From Billgrantia desiderata (GTDB taxonomy: Bacteria; Pseudomonadota; Gammaproteobacteria; Pseudomonadales; Halomonadaceae): a DNA stretch of 64,000 nucleotides. The stretch's first letter is position 1. The number at the start of each line of letters is the position of its first letter. Below the pieces are notes generated by a model. That model was given only the letters and a program-made list of their open reading frames with translations. It did no database searches and had not been told where the DNA came from. Of this stretch, positions 8,112-15,934 are shown piece by piece. A program made the translations under genes and the position numbers. The stretch is from the NCBI GenBank assembly GCA_011742915.1, contig JAAQTN010000017.1, positions 1 through 64,000 of the forward strand. The letters run 5' to 3'.

Positions 8112-11100
8112 GTGAACGTCACGCTTTACTCCGCTGCCGGTATCCCCCGACGTGCCAGTCAGGCGCTGTGCCTGCTGATCTGCTGTTGGCTTCTGTTGAC
8201 GACATCGGCACAGGCGGAAGATGCCCTGCCCGAGCGCCAGGCGGTGGAAGAGCGCCTGGTCGAGCTGCGTCCCGAAGAGGGGGAGAGTCTGAGCGAGTCC
8301 GAGCAGCGCGATGTCGAGGCTCTGGAGGCGACGCTGCGTGCCCTGGAGCAACTGCAGGGGATCGAGGAGCGGATCGAGGGGCTGGAGCAGCGGTTGGAAA
8401 GCGCACCTGCCGAACTGCTGCGCCTGGAACGGGAACTGCTGCAGGAAGAGGAGGCGGAGCTCGACCGCTCGATTGCCGAGCTCGACGATACGCCGCTGGA
8501 CGAGCTGGAGTACCGTCAGCAGGAGGCGGTGTTCGAGCTGCAGCAGCTGCAGGATCGCCTGGCCGACGTCAACTCCCAGCTGCTGGCGGCCCAGACGCTG
8601 CCGGAGCGGGCCCAGCAGGCCATTGCCGAGGCGATGCAGACCGCCGAGCGGACCCGGCGCGCGCTGGATACGCTGGAGGCGCAGGGTGTCAGCGAGGACT
8701 CGCCCCGGCTGTGGCAGCTACAGGTGGAACGGCGCCTTGCCGAGCGTACGCTGCGGCTGCGTCAGCGAGAGCTGGGCAGCAACACCCGCCTGCGGGAGCT
8801 GACCCAGCAGCGACGCGACCTGATCACCCAGCAGATCGCGCGCAAGGAGTCCGAGCTGGCCCTGCTGCAGGGGGTGATCGACCGCCAACGGCGCATCGCC
8901 TCGGAGCAGGCGATTGCCGATGCCGCACGCGACGACCCCCTGCTCGAGGCCGGACATCCGGTGCTGGAGCGCGCTCAGCACGTCAACCGCGAGCTCAGCC
9001 TCGAGCTGCTGCGGGCCAACGACCGTCACAACGGTCTGGTGCGCGAGAGCCTGGCCATACGCAGTCAGCTCGATCACGTACGTCAGCTGCAGCGCAGCTT
9101 GAACGAGCAGATAGAAGCCATTCGCGGCAGTTTGCTGCTGTCGCGCATTCTGCGCGAGCAGCGCCGCTCTCTGCCTCAGGTCGACCATGGGCGCGGCCTG
9201 CAGGATGAAATCGCCGACCTGCGCCTGCGCCAGTTCGACCTGGTGCGCCAGCGCGATGCCTTGCGCCAGAGCGAGCGGCTGGCCAATCAGCGTCTCGAGG
9301 AGGCCGGCGTCGAGGTCACTCAGGGACTGGTGGAGTCCCTTCAGGGGCTCTACCACTCGCGCCGTCAGCTCGTCGATCAGCTCGAGCAGACCTATGGCAG
9401 CCTGCTCAGCGCGGCCATCGAGCTGCAGCTCAATCAGCAGCAACTGCTAGAAACCACCCGGGAACTGCGCACCACCATCGATGAGCAGCTGTTCTGGATC
9501 GCCAATACCCGGCCGTTGGACCTGGCCTGGTTCCGTCAGCTGCCGGCCAATGTGACCGAAGAGCTGCAGCGTGGCGAATGGCGCGGCGTGCTGCCGGTGC
9601 ACTGGCGCATGCCGGGAGCCGAGGCCCTGTCGGGAGCGCCGCTGGTGCTCGTGGCGGCCTTGCTGCTGGGGCTGCGCCGCCGCATTCAGCGTCGTCTGGC
9701 CATGCTGCACGAGCAGATCGGTCGGCTGCGCAGCGATTCCCAGGCGCACACGCCCCAGGCGATCGGTCTCAATGCCTTGCTGGCGCTTCCCGGCCCGTTG
9801 ACGCTGGCCGGTATCGGCATCTCGCTTGCGAGCATCGGCACGGGAATCGCCTCTGGCCTGGGCCAGGCGTTCCTGCATCTGTCGCTGGCCTGGGGCTTCA
9901 TTGCCTGGTCGCGTCGCCTGCTGGTACGCGATGGCGTGGCGACCAAGCACTTCTACTGGCCTTCGGGCTATGTGGCGCGGCTGCGCTGGCTGTTGGGCTG
10001 GCTCGTGGTGGCCCTGGTGCCGGTGCTGCTGGTTTCCACCCTGGCACTGGATGGCGAGATCGATCTCTCGTCGCGGCCCATTGCCCTGCTGCTGCTGCTT
10101 GTCGGCCTGCTGGCCATGAGCGTGCTGCTGGCCAGACTGATCATGGCCCACACCCCGTTCTTCGGCGTCAAGCTGTTCCGCCTGGTGCTGGGCCTGCTGA
10201 TGGCCGGTGTGCCGCTGGTGCTGGCGGGGCTGATCGTGTCGGGTTTCGAATATACCGCCCTGAGCCTGATCGGGCGCTTCGTCATCACCCTCTATCTGCT
10301 GGCGATGTGGATCCTGGTCGAAGCCACAGTGGTGCGCGGCCTGGCGGTGGCGGCACGCCGGCTGGCGTTCAAGCGTGCGCTGATGCGACGCCGTGCCCAG
10401 GCCCAGGAGGGCGCAGAAGGCGGGCTCGAAGTGGTCGAGGAGCCGCCGCTGGACATGGAGCAGATCAATCAGCAGTCGCTGCGTCTCTCCAAGCTGATCC
10501 TGCTGCTCGGCTTCGCCGTGCTGCTCTACCTGGTATGGTCCGACCTGCTGACGGTGCTGGGTTACCTCAATGAGATCGCCATCTGGGAAGCCAGCGAAGG
10601 CGTCGGCGCCGAGCTCGTCACCAGTGCGCTGTCGGTGGCCGACATCTTCGCCGCGCTGCTGATCTTCGTGCTGACCCTGGTGATGGCGCGCAACCTGCCG
10701 GGCCTGCTCGAAGTGATGGTGCTGTCGCGGCTGGAGCTCAAGCAGGGCAGCGCCTATGCCATCTCGGCGCTGCTCTCCTACACCATCGTCGGCACCGGGT
10801 TGGTCGTTGCCCTGGCCACCCTTGGGGTGGCCTGGAGCCAGCTGCAGTGGCTGGTGGCGGCGCTGGGGGTGGGGCTGGGCTTCGGCTTGCAGGAGATCTT
10901 CGCCAACTTCGTCTCGGGTCTGATCATCCTGTTCGAACGCCCCATGCGTATCGGCGACACCATCACCCTGGGCAACCTCACCGGCACGGTGAGCCGGATC
11001 CGCATTCGTGCCACTACGGTGACCGACTTCGACCGCAAGGAGATCATCATCCCCAACAAGACCTTCGTCACCGATCAGCTGATCAACTGGTCGCTGTCGG

Positions 11101-11555
11101 ATACGGTCACCCGGGTGGTGCTGACCTTCGGCGTGGCCTACGGCTCCGACCAGCGCCTGGTGCACCGGCTGCTGCGTCAGGCGGCGGACGAGAACCCGCG
11201 GGTACTGGGCGATCCCGAGCCGCAGGTGTTCTTCATGAACTACGGCGAGAGCACTCTCAACTTCGAGCTGCGCATCTTCGTCAACGCGCTGGGCGACCGA
11301 CTCTACGCCACCGACGAGATCAACTGCCGGGTGGGCGAGCTGTTTGCCGAGCACGGCATCGACATCGCCTTCAACCAGCTCGAGGTGTGGTTGCACCGGG
11401 CGGACGGCGAGGCGCGGAAGGTGCAGAGCCAGGCGCCGGGACAAAGCCTGACCTCCCACCATCCGCCGCCCGGTGCGGGGGGCGACCCGGGCGACATCGA
11501 GATCGGCGACGGCGGCAGCGACGGCGGCAGCGACGGCGGAGATGGCGGACGCTGA
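8112..11555 (+). CDS. mscK: Mechanosensitive channel, MscK (KefA)-like
   Basis: A 1147-residue protein, close to E. coli MscK in length. It has a signal peptide (ALCLLICCWLLLTTSAQA), a long periplasmic coiled-coil region (about 40-490), a multi-helix membrane block, and a C-terminal MscS module. That module shows the pore-lining helix and following segment (GVGLGFGLQEIFANFVSGL) and the beta domain beginning RIGDTITLGNLTGTV. The GTG at 8112 has GAGGA seven bases upstream. The extreme C-terminus is a Gly/Asp/Ser tail (GDGGSDGGSDGGDGG). Its likely role is release of solutes on hypo-osmotic shock. Confidence 0.9.
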   Translation: MNVTLYSAAGIPRRASQALCLLICCWLLLTTSAQAEDALPERQAVEERLVELRPEEGESLSESEQRDVEALEATLRALEQLQGIEERIEGLEQRLESAPAELLRLERELLQEEEAELDRSIAELDDTPLDELEYRQQEAVFELQQLQDRLADVNSQLLAAQTLPERAQQAIAEAMQTAERTRRALDTLEAQGVSEDSPRLWQLQVERRLAERTLRLRQRELGSNTRLRELTQQRRDLITQQIARKESELALLQGVIDRQRRIASEQAIADAARDDPLLEAGHPVLERAQHVNRELSLELLRANDRHNGLVRESLAIRSQLDHVRQLQRSLNEQIEAIRGSLLLSRILREQRRSLPQVDHGRGLQDEIADLRLRQFDLVRQRDALRQSERLANQRLEEAGVEVTQGLVESLQGLYHSRRQLVDQLEQTYGSLLSAAIELQLNQQQLLETTRELRTTIDEQLFWIANTRPLDLAWFRQLPANVTEELQRGEWRGVLPVHWRMPGAEALSGAPLVLVAALLLGLRRRIQRRLAMLHEQIGRLRSDSQAHTPQAIGLNALLALPGPLTLAGIGISLASIGTGIASGLGQAFLHLSLAWGFIAWSRRLLVRDGVATKHFYWPSGYVARLRWLLGWLVVALVPVLLVSTLALDGEIDLSSRPIALLLLLVGLLAMSVLLARLIMAHTPFFGVKLFRLVLGLLMAGVPLVLAGLIVSGFEYTALSLIGRFVITLYLLAMWILVEATVVRGLAVAARRLAFKRALMRRRAQAQEGAEGGLEVVEEPPLDMEQINQQSLRLSKLILLLGFAVLLYLVWSDLLTVLGYLNEIAIWEASEGVGAELVTSALSVADIFAALLIFVLTLVMARNLPGLLEVMVLSRLELKQGSAYAISALLSYTIVGTGLVVALATLGVAWSQLQWLVAALGVGLGFGLQEIFANFVSGLIILFERPMRIGDTITLGNLTGTVSRIRIRATTVTDFDRKEIIIPNKTFVTDQLINWSLSDTVTRVVLTFGVAYGSDQRLVHRLLRQAADENPRVLGDPEPQVFFMNYGESTLNFELRIFVNALGDRLYATDEINCRVGELFAEHGIDIAFNQLEVWLHRADGEARKVQSQAPGQSLTSHHPPPGAGGDPGDIEIGDGGSDGGSDGGDGGR

Positions 11556-11557
11556 GA

Positions 11558-11580
11558 ACGCCGTCAGCACTTGACGGCGT
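11558..11580. terminator. Bidirectional hairpin between mscK-like and tlyA genes
   Basis: A nine-base perfect stem (acgccgtca / tgacggcgt) with loop gcact lies between the convergent genes. The tlyA stop codon (11564-11566) is inside the left arm. There is no clear T run. Confidence 0.55.
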
Positions 11581-12328
11581 GGAGCAGGAATTCGCGGTTG
11601 CCGTCTCCGCCGGCCAGCGGGCTCTCCTGCCAGTGGCGAACGTCAAGCCCGTACTCGGCGCAGCAGGCGCGAACGGTGGCTTCCACCTCGCCGTAGCGGG
11701 CCGGGTCGGAGACGATGCCGCGTGAATTGATCCCGCCCGGGCCCACCTCGAACTGCGGCTTGACCAGACTCAGCAGTTCGCCGCCGGGGCGCAGCAGTCG
11801 GGCGATCTCGGGCAGGATCAGCGTCTGCGAAATGAACGAGACGTCCATCACGACGATATCGGGGGCCGCGGCGCTCTGAGCGGCGAGGGCGTCGTGCAGG
11901 CGCGGCTCGTCGTGCATGGCCCGCGCATTGAGCCCCTCCAGGCAGGTCACGCGAGGGTCGCCACGCAGCTCCGGGTCTAGCTGGCCGTGGCCCACTTCGA
12001 TACCGATAACATGGCGCGCACCGAAGGCCAGGGCACAATCGGTGAAGCCGCCGGTGGACTGCCCCACGTCGAGCACCACTCGGCCCGACAGCTCGAGTCC
12101 CAGCGCTGCGACCAGTGCCTCCAGCTTCAGCCCCGCCCGTGAGACGTAGCGCTCCTCGGGGTCTTCGGTCACCGCCAGACGCACCCCTTCGGGCAGCTTC
12201 TCACCGGGCTTGCTGAGTATTTTTCCGCTCTCCGCCAGGCTGACCCGGCCATGGCGGATCAGCCGCTGGGCGCGGGTTCGCGAGCGGGCCAGGCCCTGGG
12301 AAACGAGCAGCTGATCGAGGCGGGGCAT
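11564..12328 (-). CDS. tlyA: TlyA family rRNA (cytidine-2'-O)-methyltransferase / S4-domain protein
   Basis: A 254-residue protein with an N-terminal S4 RNA-binding domain (MPRLDQLLVSQGLARSRTRA, residues 1-60). It is followed by an FtsJ-like SAM methyltransferase fold with VVLDVGQSTGGFTDCAL and VVMDVSFISQTLILP. TlyA enzymes 2'-O-methylate cytidines in 16S/23S rRNA. ATG 12328 matches the usual family start; the frame stays open upstream without homology. Motif I is D-V-G-Q-S-T-G-G rather than D-x-G-A-S-T-G-G. Divergent from the AbrB-family gene. Confidence 0.9.
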   Translation of the reverse strand: MPRLDQLLVSQGLARSRTRAQRLIRHGRVSLAESGKILSKPGEKLPEGVRLAVTEDPEERYVSRAGLKLEALVAALGLELSGRVVLDVGQSTGGFTDCALAFGARHVIGIEVGHGQLDPELRGDPRVTCLEGLNARAMHDEPRLHDALAAQSAAAPDIVVMDVSFISQTLILPEIARLLRPGGELLSLVKPQFEVGPGGINSRGIVSDPARYGEVEATVRACCAEYGLDVRHWQESPLAGGDGNREFLLHAVKC

Positions 12329-12422
12329 GCAATAGTTCCTCATGCAGCAAGAGTGGCAGCCAGAAGCGGGGCCGCCATTATGGCATAATCGTTTAGTTAG
12401 CCAGTTAACAGAAGGGAGCTGC

Positions 12423-13445
12423 GTGGAGCGAAGCGAAGGGAGGGCACTGGCCAGGTCGCTGGCCATCGGGGCGCTGGGTGGGCTGATTTTCCACCTCATC
12501 GGCATGCCGCTGGCATGGATGCGGGGGCCGCTGACGGCCAACCTGATCATGTCGGCGAAGGGCGGCGACGTGCGCGTGCCCGAACCGCTGCGCGAGGCCT
12601 TTATCGGCGTGCTCGGCCTGGTGCTGGGCAGTCAGGTGACGCCACAGCTGGCCCAGCGGGTGCTCGACTGGCCGCTTTCCGCGGCGCTGCTGCTGCTCGG
12701 CGTGGCCGCTTCCACGGCAGTGGCCGCCGCCTGGTACCGGCGCTGCGGCTTCGATTCGATGAGCGCCTGGTTCTCCTCGGCGCCCGGCGCGATGACGGCG
12801 ATGATCCTGATGGGGGAGAAGTGCGGCGGCGATCCGCGGCGTATCGCCATCGCCCAGTCGCTGCGTATCGTGCTGGTGATCATGATCCTGCCGCCGCTGT
12901 TCTGGGCCTACGAAGGTGGCGCAGCGCCCCAGGCGGCGGAGATCGAGAACGGCTTTGCCTCCGCCTGGATGCTGCTGGCTCTGCCGCTGCTGTTTCCCCT
13001 GGGGCGTTGGCTGCGCCTGCCCAGTTACACGCTGCTCGCACCGCTGCTCTTCGCCGGTCTGCTCTCCGGCTTCGACATTGCCAGCCTGCGCCTGCCGGAC
13101 TGGGGTATGAATGTCATGCTGTGGGTGCTCGGCTGTGCCATCGGCTCGCGTTTTCGCGGGCTCTCTTCCGCCAGGCTGGGACGCTATCTGTTCGAAGCCT
13201 TCATTGCCACGCTGCTGGCGCTGGCGGTGCTGGCAGGCTTCGCCGAACTGATCCACCGCCTGGTCGGCGTGCCCCGCGACGTGGCGCTGCTGGCGCTGGC
13301 CCCCGGCGGTATCGGCGAGATGGCGATACTCGCCGTGGCGCTGGATCTCGACCCCGTCTTCGTCGCCTTTCATCACCTGCTGCGCATGGTGGCGCTGATG
13401 CTCTTCGCGCCGTTCTGGGCGCGCTGGTTGATGCGTACACGTTGA
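12423..13445 (+). CDS. AbrB family transporter-like membrane protein
   Basis: A 340-residue polytopic membrane protein with about ten hydrophobic segments. It has the AbrB-family blocks (often mislabelled ammonia monooxygenase): HLIGMPLAWMRGPLTANLI near the start, FSSAPGAMTAMILMGE in the middle and LALAPGGIGEMAILAVALD near the end. The internal duplication of a P-G-x-x-x-E/M motif is typical. Substrate is unknown. The GTG at 12423 is preceded by GAAGGGAG; the open frame continues upstream but lacks membrane character. Confidence 0.87.
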   Translation: MERSEGRALARSLAIGALGGLIFHLIGMPLAWMRGPLTANLIMSAKGGDVRVPEPLREAFIGVLGLVLGSQVTPQLAQRVLDWPLSAALLLLGVAASTAVAAAWYRRCGFDSMSAWFSSAPGAMTAMILMGEKCGGDPRRIAIAQSLRIVLVIMILPPLFWAYEGGAAPQAAEIENGFASAWMLLALPLLFPLGRWLRLPSYTLLAPLLFAGLLSGFDIASLRLPDWGMNVMLWVLGCAIGSRFRGLSSARLGRYLFEAFIATLLALAVLAGFAELIHRLVGVPRDVALLALAPGGIGEMAILAVALDLDPVFVAFHHLLRMVALMLFAPFWARWLMRTR

Positions 13446-13514
13446 ATTTCAATATCATGATACCCATTCAGCAACTTCACAGGGACGCTCCATCCAATGA
13501 GCAGGAACGAATGA

Positions 13515-15506
13515 ATGCTTGAGCAGGCGCTGGTGCAGTTACTGCTGTTGCTTGGTGCAACGGTATTGGTCGTGCTGGTCTTTCAGCGCTTCAGGATCCC
13601 ACCTAGCCTGGGATATTTGCTAGTCGGCGTGATGCTGGGCGCCCACACGGCCGGCCCGGTAATCGACAACGACTACATCGACGTCATCGCCGAGTTCGGC
13701 ATCGTGTTTCTGCTCTTCACCATCGGCCTCAGCTTTTCCCTGCCGCAGATCTATGCGCTGCGCCATACCATTCTTGGATTGGGTACGGCACAGGTGGCGT
13801 TGACTACTCTGGTGGTGGCAATGATCGCATGGTGGCTGGGGTTGCCCGGGCCGGCGGCGTTCGTCGTCGGAGCGGTGTTCGCCCAGTCATCGACCTCCAT
13901 CATCACCAAGCAGTTGCTGGAGCAGGGTGAGAGTCAGGCGCGACATGGGCGGCTCGGCACTACCATGTCGGTCTTCCAGGATATTACTGCCGTTCCTTTC
14001 GTGGTGATCATCCCGGTGTTGGGTGTAGCTGCCATGCATGAGGTGGCAGGGGCGCTAGGGATGGCTCTGGCCAAGGCCTTCCTCGCGTTCGTTATCGTGC
14101 TGCTGTCGGGAAGGTATCTGCTGCGTCCTCTGTTTCACCTGGTAGCCGAACGGCGCTCGGCGGAGCTGTTCACCCTCACGGTGTTGTTCGTCTCTCTGGT
14201 ATCCGCCTGGACCACCAAGACGCTCGGGCTGTCCATGGCGTTCGGCGCCTTTCTTGCCGGCATGGTGCTCGGTGACACGGAGTTCCGCCATCAGGTCGAG
14301 TCCACCATTCGTCCGTTCCGCGACGTATTACTTGGGCTCTTCTTCGTCAGTATTGGCATGCTGGTCGAGCCCGCGCTTTTGCCCGATATCTGGCTCGAAG
14401 CGCTGCTGGGAGCGGTGGGGCTGCTGGGCATAAAGGTGGTGCTGATCACGCTGATCGTACGTTTCTCGGGGGTCGATCCCCAGACGGCGTTTCGTACCGG
14501 GCTGGTGCTGGCCGTCGGCGGTGAGTTCGGCTTCGCGCTGTTGGCCATTGGCCTGGATGGCAACGTCATCGCCAGTCGGCCGGCGCAGATCGTGCTCAAC
14601 GCCGTGCTGTTCTCGATGATCCTGGCGCCACTGCTGATTCGCTTCAATCAACCTTTGGCACTATGGGCATTCGGCCGCTCACGAGGCCGAGCGAAACCGG
14701 CTGGCGACGTACCGACGCCGTCCGAGCCAACCGAGAGCCAGGGCCATGTGGTGATTTGCGGCTTTGGCCGTACCGGCCAAACGGTGAGCCGTTTTCTCGA
14801 AAGCGAAGGCTTCGACTACCTGGCGCTGGATATGGACCCGGCCATCGTGAGGGAGGCGCGGCTGGCGGGGCAGCAGGTGTTCTATGGCGACTCATCGGAC
14901 CTGACGGTGCTGGAAAACGTCGGTGTGGAGCGGGCGGCGCTACTGGTCATCAGCCACGACGACAGGCCGGCGGCGCTGGCGACGCTGCGCAATGCCAAGC
15001 GCCTGAATCCCGAGCTGGCGGCAGTGGTTCGTACCCGGGACCAGCAGCATGTGGAGGAGCTGCGTAAGGCAGGTGCCACCGAGGTCATACCCGAGACACT
15101 GGAAGCGAGCATGCTGCTGACTTCCCACGCGCTGCAGTCGCTGGGCGTGCCTCTGTACCGGGTGGCGCTGCGATTGCAGGAGCAGCGCAGCAGCCACTAC
15201 CGCATGCTCAGGGAGCTGTTTCGCGGTACCCTGGACAGTATCAAACCGGAGGCATCGGAGCAGGAGCGATTGCATTCGGTGCTGATGTCCGAGGGCTCAC
15301 CGGCAATTGGCCAGAGCCTTTCGGAGCTGGATACCGAGCGGGACGATGTCTCCGTCACGGCGCTGGTTCGTGATGACAAGCGTGAGCGCTACCCAGGCGC
15401 TGCCACCGAAGTCCAGACCAACGACGTGCTGGTACTGTTGGGCTCGCAGGACAATCTCGAGCGGGTGGAACGGCGCCTCACCGGCTCTGGCCAGCCACCC
15501 GAGTAG
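13515..15506 (+). CDS. CPA2-family cation:proton antiporter with RCK domains (KefB/KefC/YbaL type)
   Basis: A 663-residue inner-membrane antiporter. Residues 1-380 form an Na+/H+ exchanger domain with LGYLLVGVMLGAHTAG and the conserved AVFAQSSTSIITKQL helix. Residues about 410-530 are a TrkA-N (RCK) domain with GHVVICGFGRTGQTVSRFL. A TrkA-C domain follows at about 570-655. It likely exchanges K+ or Na+ for H+ under nucleotide control. ATG 13515 starts directly at the first helix. No KefF/KefG ancillary gene is adjacent. Confidence 0.9.
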   Translation: MLEQALVQLLLLLGATVLVVLVFQRFRIPPSLGYLLVGVMLGAHTAGPVIDNDYIDVIAEFGIVFLLFTIGLSFSLPQIYALRHTILGLGTAQVALTTLVVAMIAWWLGLPGPAAFVVGAVFAQSSTSIITKQLLEQGESQARHGRLGTTMSVFQDITAVPFVVIIPVLGVAAMHEVAGALGMALAKAFLAFVIVLLSGRYLLRPLFHLVAERRSAELFTLTVLFVSLVSAWTTKTLGLSMAFGAFLAGMVLGDTEFRHQVESTIRPFRDVLLGLFFVSIGMLVEPALLPDIWLEALLGAVGLLGIKVVLITLIVRFSGVDPQTAFRTGLVLAVGGEFGFALLAIGLDGNVIASRPAQIVLNAVLFSMILAPLLIRFNQPLALWAFGRSRGRAKPAGDVPTPSEPTESQGHVVICGFGRTGQTVSRFLESEGFDYLALDMDPAIVREARLAGQQVFYGDSSDLTVLENVGVERAALLVISHDDRPAALATLRNAKRLNPELAAVVRTRDQQHVEELRKAGATEVIPETLEASMLLTSHALQSLGVPLYRVALRLQEQRSSHYRMLRELFRGTLDSIKPEASEQERLHSVLMSEGSPAIGQSLSELDTERDDVSVTALVRDDKRERYPGAATEVQTNDVLVLLGSQDNLERVERRLTGSGQPPE

Positions 15507-15509
15507 CGC

Positions 15510-15857
15510 TCAGTCGAACGGGTGCTCCTTGCTCAGGGCCTTGATGTGTTCCGTCAGCCCCAGCGCCTTGGACACCTCGATTTCCAGCGCAATGCCCGTG
15601 TCGAGACTCTCGTCGAGCTTGCCCGCCGTGCTCACGGCGTTCAGTACATCCTCTGAACGGCGGGCTTCCACCAGAATGAGAATCACGCTGCGAGACGCCA
15701 TGAATTCCAGGCCGAAGAAGGTCAACTGTGGCTTGAGCCCCTGGCCTTGGGCGTTGTTGATGATGGTAGCCCCGGTGGCGCCTGCTTCCCGTGCGGCAGT
15801 CAGAACGGTATCGGTCCGGTCCTGATCGACGAAAACCATCAATAACTTGAAATCCAT
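15510..15857 (-). CDS. PII-like small protein
   Basis: A 115-residue protein with the beta-alpha-beta repeat of PII-type trimers (MDFKLLMVFVDQDRTDTVL, later SVILILVEARRSEDVLNAV). The segment equivalent to the T-loop is short and lacks the uridylylated Tyr context of GlnB/GlnK, so it is a divergent PII relative, not GlnB. ATG 15857 has GAGGGAG upstream. It lies 77 bases after the 682-residue gene in the same direction; that gap holds a possible extended -10 (TGCCAGAAT on the minus strand). Ligand unknown. Confidence 0.72.
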   Translation of the reverse strand: MDFKLLMVFVDQDRTDTVLTAAREAGATGATIINNAQGQGLKPQLTFFGLEFMASRSVILILVEARRSEDVLNAVSTAGKLDESLDTGIALEIEVSKALGLTEHIKALSKEHPFD

Positions 15858-15894
15858 TCGAACTCCCTCGAAGCGAGCCTCACATTGAGATACT

Positions 15895-15909
15895 GCCATT
15901 CTGGCAGAG
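15895..15909. promoter_or_regulatory. Possible promoter/hairpin before PII-like gene
   Basis: On the minus strand AGGACA, 17 bases and CAGAAT (with TG extension) form a plausible promoter upstream of 15857. The same place contains a small hairpin ctgcc-agaat-ggcag. If real, the PII-like gene can be expressed separately from the two upstream genes. Confidence 0.35.
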
Positions 15910-15934
15910 CCCCGAGTCATTGTCCTGATGCGGG

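Noticed and set aside
9447..11570. A 707-codon frame antisense to the mscK-like gene
   Set aside because: Same cause. The sense frame has clear MscS motifs; the antisense product is repetitive and has no recognisable fold.
13498..13515. Five-codon leader peptide before the CPA2 gene
   Set aside because: atgagcaggaacgaatga is an open mini-frame, but no attenuator structure or regulatory codons support it.
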